A stretch of DNA of 43,578 nt from NCBI RefSeq assembly GCF_018614525.1, contig NZ_JAGGOL010000121.1, positions 1 through 43,578 of the forward strand, given 5' to 3'. Position numbers and translations under genes: made by a program. Source of the stretch: Streptomyces sp. ISL-11. Lineage in GTDB: Bacteria; Actinomycetota; Actinomycetes; Streptomycetales; Streptomycetaceae. The notes under the pieces are model-generated. The model searched no databases. It saw nothing but the letters and a program-made list of their open reading frames with translations, and was not told the DNA's origin. Of this stretch, positions 39,846 to 43,578 are shown in pieces. How positions within the stretch are numbered: the first letter of the stretch is position 1; each line of letters starts with the position of its first letter.

Positions 39846-41213
39846 ATGGGACGGAGGAGTGGCGTGGGGGCAAGCGATCTCGCGGAGTTGCTGCGATCGC
39901 TGAAGGAGCGGTCCGGCCTGAGTTACGGAGTGCTGGCCAAGCGGCTGCACGTCAGTACGTCGACCCTGCACCGGTACTGCAACGGGTCCACCGTGCCGAC
40001 GGAGTTCGCTCCGGTCGAGCGGTTGGCGCGCCTGTGCAAGGCCACTCCGGAAGAGCTGATCCAGGTCCACCGGCAGTGGATCCTCGCGGACGCGGCGCGC
40101 GGCCGTAAGCCGCAGGCGGACGGAGCGTCAGCCGACGCCGCCCAGCCGGAGCCCACGGCTCCGGCAGAGGAGGCGGCGATGACACCGATACCCGACGTGG
40201 CGGCCGCCCCTCCCGGTCCCGCCGGCACGCCGTCGAGCGGGCCGACTCCTCCGGCTTCGTCGAACGGCCGCCCACAGCGGGCATGGCGGCCCCGGAAGGC
40301 CGTGCTGGCCGCCCTGGCCGTCACCTGTGTGATGGGCTCCGCCGCGCTCGCCGTCGGCCTCGCCGGCGGCGGTGACGACGGCAAAGGGCCCCGGCCCCCG
40401 GGAGCCTCCTCTTCCAGGGGTACCGAGGTGACCGGGCCCGGCAAGCCCGGAAAGTCCGGGACGAGCCCGGTCGCCACGCCGTCCTCCCCGAAGGAGAAAC
40501 AGGAGAAGGAGAGCGGCGAGCCCGCCGCCTCCGCCGGGCCGGACGGCACCGTGTCCCCTTCCCCCGCCGGCAAGCAGGACGGCGGTGACGACAAGGGCGG
40601 CGACGACCAGGGCGACGCTCCGCTGACCGTCCACACCCGGCCCTACGCCTACGAGAGCCCCTGCTCCCAGAGCTTCCTGGTCAACCGGCCCCCCGACCAG
40701 ATGCCGAAACCTCCCATCGAGCAGGACGCGCCCGCCTGGGTGTCCGAGCTCGGAGCCGTCACCGCCGACCACCAGTTCGTCAAGGTCACCTTGCAGGGGA
40801 CCGGCACGCACACGGTCGTGCTCGAAGAACTGCACGTCCGGGTGGACGGCACGAACGCGCCGCTCGCCTGGAACACCTACGCCGCGGGCGTCGGCTGCGG
40901 CGGTGACGTGGCGACGCGGTCCTTCGGCGTCGACCTCGACGCCGGGTCACCCGCCCTCACCCCGATGGCCGGCCAGCGCGCTTTCCCGTACAAGGTCAGC
41001 CGGACCGACCCCGAGGTCTTCTACGTCAAGGCCGACGTCAAGCAGCATGATGTCCGATGGCATCTGGAAGTGCAGTGGTCCAGCGGCAGCCGGCGCGGGG
41101 TGCTCAGGATCGACGACCAGGGCAGGCCCTTCCACACCAGCGGTTCCACGGGCAGGCCCTCGTATCAGCAGCCGCCGGGGGACACCCGGTGGTCGCCCGC
41201 CCCCCAGGGCTGA
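39846..41213 (+). CDS. Membrane-anchored HTH protein with extracytoplasmic sensor-like domain
   Basis: 455 aa from ATG 39846 (GTG 39864, with GGAGGAG 4 bp before, and ATG 39822 are alternatives). An N-terminal XRE-like HTH (LSYGVLAKRLHVSTSTLHRYC, ~25-50) and VERLARLCKATPEEL are followed by an Ala/Pro-rich linker. One membrane helix lies near 152-173 (VLAALAVTCVMGSAALAVGL), then a Gly/Lys/Ser linker, then a ~190-residue beta-rich outer domain with two Cys (SPCSQ, GVGCGG). DNA-binding inside and sensing outside in a single chain recalls CadC/ToxR-type logic. It sits between two DUF4232 genes, likely targets or partners. Confidence 0.85.
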   Translation: MGRRSGVGASDLAELLRSLKERSGLSYGVLAKRLHVSTSTLHRYCNGSTVPTEFAPVERLARLCKATPEELIQVHRQWILADAARGRKPQADGASADAAQPEPTAPAEEAAMTPIPDVAAAPPGPAGTPSSGPTPPASSNGRPQRAWRPRKAVLAALAVTCVMGSAALAVGLAGGGDDGKGPRPPGASSSRGTEVTGPGKPGKSGTSPVATPSSPKEKQEKESGEPAASAGPDGTVSPSPAGKQDGGDDKGGDDQGDAPLTVHTRPYAYESPCSQSFLVNRPPDQMPKPPIEQDAPAWVSELGAVTADHQFVKVTLQGTGTHTVVLEELHVRVDGTNAPLAWNTYAAGVGCGGDVATRSFGVDLDAGSPALTPMAGQRAFPYKVSRTDPEVFYVKADVKQHDVRWHLEVQWSSGSRRGVLRIDDQGRPFHTSGSTGRPSYQQPPGDTRWSPAPQG

Positions 41214-41392
41214 CCGTCCCTGTTCCACCAAGGCGTTCCACGGCCTGGCATGTGCGCAGGTCAGGCCGTGTGTGGCCGTCCCGGAATGCCGGGCGGGCCT
41301 TGAAGCGGGGACAGGTGGCGCCGCAGGCTGATCAGGCCTCGCGGAACACCGGGGAGACCACCGGTCACTGACCTCCCATCAGGAGGAGCCTC

Positions 41393-41920
41393 ATGCGCTT
41401 CGCACGTCTCATCACTTCCGCCGCCCTGTCCGGCGCCGCCCTTCTGGCGACGGCGGCCGTTCCCGCCCAGGCCGCCCCGCAGGCGGACCGGGGCCCGGTC
41501 CGGGCGCTCTGCTCCACCTCGTCCGCCGACTTCACCGTGCGGAACGTGAGCCGCCCGGTCAACCACCAGCTGCTGACCGTCACCAACACCGGCTCCGAGT
41601 CCTGCACCCTCGTCAAGGCCCCGCTCCTGGGCTTCGACAACGACACGTACGTCGGCGCCCAGGCGATCGAGGAGTCGGCGCCGCAGTCGGTCGTGACGCT
41701 CGAGCCGGGCCGGTCCGCCTACGCGGGCATCCGGCTGTCGTCCGCCGACGGCTCCGGGGAGAACGGGCGTGACGTCCGCACCGTGCACGTCTTCCTCGAC
41801 AGCGGTGACGGCTCCGAGGGCGGACCCGACTCGATCGCCCTCCCGAAGGGCACGTGGATCGACGACAGCGCGGCCGTCACCTACTGGCAGTCCCATGCCT
41901 CCGACGCCTTGGTGTGGTGA
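41393..41920 (+). CDS. DUF4232 secreted protein
   Basis: 175 aa from ATG 41393 with AGGAGGAG 4-5 bp upstream. Sec signal peptide (cleaved after AQAA, ~28) without lipobox, so it is released rather than anchored. Almost the entire mature protein is the DUF4232 domain: LCSTSSADFTVRNVSRPVNHQ, LTVTNTGSESCTLVKAP, GRSAYAGIRLSSAD, VTYWQSHASDALV. It is homologous to the C-terminal half of the lipoprotein at 38921-39658 and follows the membrane HTH gene by 179 bp. Confidence 0.9.
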   Translation: MRFARLITSAALSGAALLATAAVPAQAAPQADRGPVRALCSTSSADFTVRNVSRPVNHQLLTVTNTGSESCTLVKAPLLGFDNDTYVGAQAIEESAPQSVVTLEPGRSAYAGIRLSSADGSGENGRDVRTVHVFLDSGDGSEGGPDSIALPKGTWIDDSAAVTYWQSHASDALVW

Positions 41921-41935
41921 CGGCGCTGCCGCAGG

Positions 41936-41954
41936 GCTTGTCCGGCGGATCATG
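41936..41954 (+). repeat. Solo terminal repeat of the IS5-like/MITE family
   Basis: GCTTGTCCGGCGGATCATG, 16 bp past the DUF4232 stop, matches the ends of elements C and D and of the IS remnant. No second end is seen. A short GGGGG/CCCCC hairpin follows at 41966-41978. Confidence 0.55.
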
Positions 41955-41986
41955 TGAGCGCCTGTTGGGGGACACCCCCAGCTGAC

Positions 41987-42023
41987 GAAGGGCCCGGGAA
42001 GACCTCGTCTTCCCGGGCCCTTC
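41987..42023. terminator. Very strong bidirectional terminator
   Basis: A perfect 17-bp stem (41987-42003 / 42007-42023) with a 3-nt CTC loop, between the convergent DUF4232 and DUF4287 genes. Confidence 0.85.
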
Positions 42024-42087
42024 GCCGTGGAATGCCCCGTTGCGCGCCGTGGTGTCGGGCAGGGTCGGGGGGAGCCGGACGTACCGG

Positions 42088-42318
42088 CTAGCGGAGCTTC
42101 CGCGCGGCCCTGCGGAGGTCGTACTCGTGGACGATCGCTTTGGCGTGGCCATAGGCGAGGTCGTGCTCGCCCCGCAGCCAGCTGACCTTCTCCTCGAAGC
42201 GGAAGAGGGAGGGGCCTTCGTCGACCGTACGCAGCCAGTCGGCGACTTCTCGGCCGGTGCAATGGGGGATTCGGGAGAGCAGGTTCCGGTGGGTTTCGTC
42301 GGAGAAGACGTGGGACAT
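42088..42318 (-). CDS. DUF4287-like protein
   Basis: 76 aa from ATG 42318 with GGAGG 5-9 nt upstream. The sequence (SRIPHCTGREVADWLRTV, FRFEEKVSWLRGEHDLAYGHAKAIVHEYDLRR) matches the small DUF4287 domain that occurs alone or fused to DUF5655 in actinobacteria. Helical, cytosolic, no known function. Divergent from the 108-aa gene across a short region carrying a perfect palindrome. Confidence 0.8.
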   Translation of the reverse strand: MSHVFSDETHRNLLSRIPHCTGREVADWLRTVDEGPSLFRFEEKVSWLRGEHDLAYGHAKAIVHEYDLRRAARKLR

Positions 42319-42361
42319 CGGCGCCTCCGGACGCGTCGGCTGAGGGTCCTTCCTGTCACCG

Positions 42362-42379
42362 TGCCTGAGTGTTCAGGCA
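42362..42379. promoter_or_regulatory. Perfect 18-bp palindrome between divergent genes
   Basis: TGCCTGA-GTGT-TCAGGCA (42362-42379) lies immediately before a TTGGCA -35-like element (42380-42385) of the plus-strand gene and 44 bp before the DUF4287 start. It has the position and form of a shared operator. Confidence 0.55.
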
Positions 42380-42404
42380 TTGGCAACAGTCCGTCCACGG
42401 CGCA

Positions 42405-42410
42405 TAGGCT
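42405..42410 (+). promoter_or_regulatory. -10 box of the 108-aa gene, leaderless arrangement
   Basis: TAGGCT ends 6 nt before GTG 42417, with no ribosome site; TTGGCA 19 bp upstream is a possible -35. Confidence 0.6.
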
Positions 42411-42416
42411 CACGCT

Positions 42417-42743
42417 GTGGATGATGTGACGCCTCTTCTGGCCGCCGTGGACGCCTTCGCCGACCGGCTGCGCACCCTGCCGCAGTCCCGTCTGAGCAGG
42501 GGGGCCGCGGCGGAAGCGCTGACGCTGGCCCGTGAGTTGTCCGCGTGGACCCAGCGGATCGAGCAACCGGGGACCGCCGAGCCGAGGGAAATGCCGGAAG
42601 CGGGCATGTTCGCGGTCGCCGACCAAGTGGCGGTGGCCGGTCACGATTTGGCCGAGGCGCTCGCCGCGATGGCCCCCGAGGGGGCCGGAGTGGCCGAGGC
42701 GGTGGCGCTCGTCGAGGAGGCCGCGCGGCGCTGCGGGGTCTAG
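42417..42743 (+). CDS. Hypothetical helical protein
   Basis: 108 aa, all alpha by appearance (LLAAVDAFADRLRTLPQ, AAAEALTLARELSAWTQRIEQ, VAVAGHDLAEALAAMAPEG), without membrane segment, signal peptide or catalytic motif. I do not recognise the family beyond its occurrence in streptomycetes. GTG 42417 is set by the -10 box 6 nt upstream. The TAG stop is in the CTAG end of element E. Confidence 0.75.
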   Translation: MDDVTPLLAAVDAFADRLRTLPQSRLSRGAAAEALTLARELSAWTQRIEQPGTAEPREMPEAGMFAVADQVAVAGHDLAEALAAMAPEGAGVAEAVALVEEAARRCGV

Positions 42744-42910
42744 GCGGTGCGGGTCTTCGGCTGCGGGCTGTTGTTGCCGCCTGCGGCGGCGGGCGCCCTG
42801 CGGGCGCGTCCTCAAACGCCGGACAGGCTTGATTTTCGGCTGAGCTCAGCCGTTGTCAGCCCGTCCGGCGCTTGAGGACACCACCGCGCAGCGGTGCCGC
42901 GCACGGCGCG
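42740..42910 (-). mobile_element. Palindromic dispersed element, copy E (MITE-like, shortened)
   Basis: About 170 bp, same orientation as copy A. Starts CTAGGCGGTGCGGG at the stop of the 108-aa gene, then GCCGCCTGCGGCGGCGGGCG, TCCTCAAACGCCGGACAGG, the TGAGCTCAGC centre, CCGTCCGGCGCTTGAGGAC and CACCACCGCGCAGCGGTG. The far end is eroded and its boundary is approximate. Confidence 0.72.
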
Positions 42911-42918
42911 ATGCCGGG

Positions 42919-43578
42919 TCAGGGCGAGGCGATGACGCGGTCGGCGAGGACGTAGACGCTCTCCTCGGCGCAGCGGAACGTCAGGGCGAACGCGCCGGAC
43001 ACCCCGGAGCCGCCCAGCAGGACGGGCGTCTCGCCGGCGCGCAGGGCGTCCTCCAGGCGCTCCGCGGTCTCACGGTGGCCCGGGGTCATACAGACGGTGG
43101 TGCCGTCGGCGAACACGTACACGTCGAGGGTGCCCAGCGGCCCGGGGCGCACATCGGTCAGGGGAACGCGGGCGTCCGCGAGCTCGGTGAGGCGCTCGAC
43201 GGTGCTCTCGTGGTCCCCGACGAGGGCGGCCGGAGTGAAGTCCGGGTGCGAGGGGTGGCGGCGCCGGGCGGCGGCCAGCTCAGGGGAGTCCGCGGCCTCG
43301 GCCTCGGCGGCCTCGCTCAGCGGCTCCAGGCCCACGAGGTCGGCCTGGCGGGGCAGGTAGAGGCCGCTGTACGGGCCCTCGGCGCCCAGGTCGTCGCCGA
43401 AGCCCGGCAGGCCGCCCAGCAGCGAGGGGGTGTCCAGGGAGCCGGGCTCCCGTGCCTCCTGCGCGGCCCAGAACGCGCGGGCCTCGGCCAGCTCCCGCTC
43501 CCGCTCCTCGGCGAGGGCGTCGGCGACCGCCGCCCGTATCTCCGCGATCTCGGCCCCGGGGGCGGGCCGGGCGGCGGG
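42919..43578 (-). CDS. Hypothetical protein, 5' truncated by window edge
   Basis: At least 220 codons, open to base 43578 with no start preferred (GTG 43335 is internal to a continuous reading frame). The visible N-terminal part is Ala/Glu/Arg-rich and helical (AEIRAAVADALAEERERELAEAR), then a Gly/Pro turn region. It is followed by a globular C-terminus with VYVFADGTTVCMTPGHRETAERL and GSGVSGAFALTFRCAEESVYVLADRVI. I do not recognise a family. It ends 8 bp beyond element E. Confidence 0.7.
   Translation of the reverse strand, partial: PAARPAPGAEIAEIRAAVADALAEERERELAEARAFWAAQEAREPGSLDTPSLLGGLPGFGDDLGAEGPYSGLYLPRQADLVGLEPLSEAAEAEAADSPELAAARRRHPSHPDFTPAALVGDHESTVERLTELADARVPLTDVRPGPLGTLDVYVFADGTTVCMTPGHRETAERLEDALRAGETPVLLGGSGVSGAFALTFRCAEESVYVLADRVIASP

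Overview
The window is high-GC actinobacterial DNA, almost certainly a Streptomyces chromosome core. The evidence is the codon bias, the frequent GTG starts and 4-bp GTGA/ATGA overlaps, two resuscitation-promoting-factor genes with a c-di-AMP (ydaO-type) riboswitch, the UUA-decoding leucyl tRNA bldA, and a gene order that I recall from the S. coelicolor region around SCO3089-SCO3111 (mfd, mazG, P450, two rpf genes, eno, divIC-like, DUF501, ppx, ndh, cfa, ABC exporter).

Layout. 1-4016: the 3' part of a deaminase-like/SUKH-4 protein, a DivIVA/FilP-like coiled-coil protein and a secreted lytic transglycosylase with Ig-like domains. 4559-8874: a MacB-type ABC exporter pair, then a small overlapping gene pair that looks like a toxin-antitoxin module (DUF6247-like). 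9002-18004: mfd, a lipoprotein HNH nuclease, a DUF2079 membrane protein, a SurA-N lipoprotein, mazG and a DUF6479-like protein. 18339-25618: cytochrome P450, rpfC-like and rpfA genes, eno, ftsB/divIC-like, DUF501, ppx.

25619-30174 looks like an accessory island set between ppx and ndh. It begins with a RelE/Phd toxin-antitoxin pair and a decayed second copy of the ppx 3' end. It continues with a four-gene operon whose members all overlap by 4 bp (48-aa CxxC protein, 99-aa protein, 51-aa Asp-Gly-rich peptide, PIMT-like methyltransferase). Divergent from this are an XRE regulator and an HD-domain nucleotidase. There is no integrase. This is the best candidate for an undescribed system: a methyltransferase-only peptide-modification (imiditide-like, aspartimide) cluster under an XRE regulator.

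30634-43578: type II NADH dehydrogenase with two Rex-like operators upstream, a cyclopropane-fatty-acid-synthase-like methyltransferase, a second MacB-type ABC pair (paralogous to the first), bldA, a Bax-inhibitor-1 membrane protein, a membrane-anchored HTH protein between two DUF4232 secreted proteins, a DUF4287 protein, and a truncated gene at the right edge.

Five copies of a palindromic 170-305 bp dispersed element (12526, ~16185, 18022, 38534, 42740) punctuate the window. Their ends carry CTAG, which in three cases forms the TAG stop codon of the gene before and in two cases the -10 box of the gene after. One copy directly abuts an IS5-family transposase remnant with a similar end, so they are probably MITEs moved by an IS5-like transposase. 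I saw no CRISPR array, rRNA, replication origin or complete insertion sequence, and no in-frame TTA codon in any gene listed.
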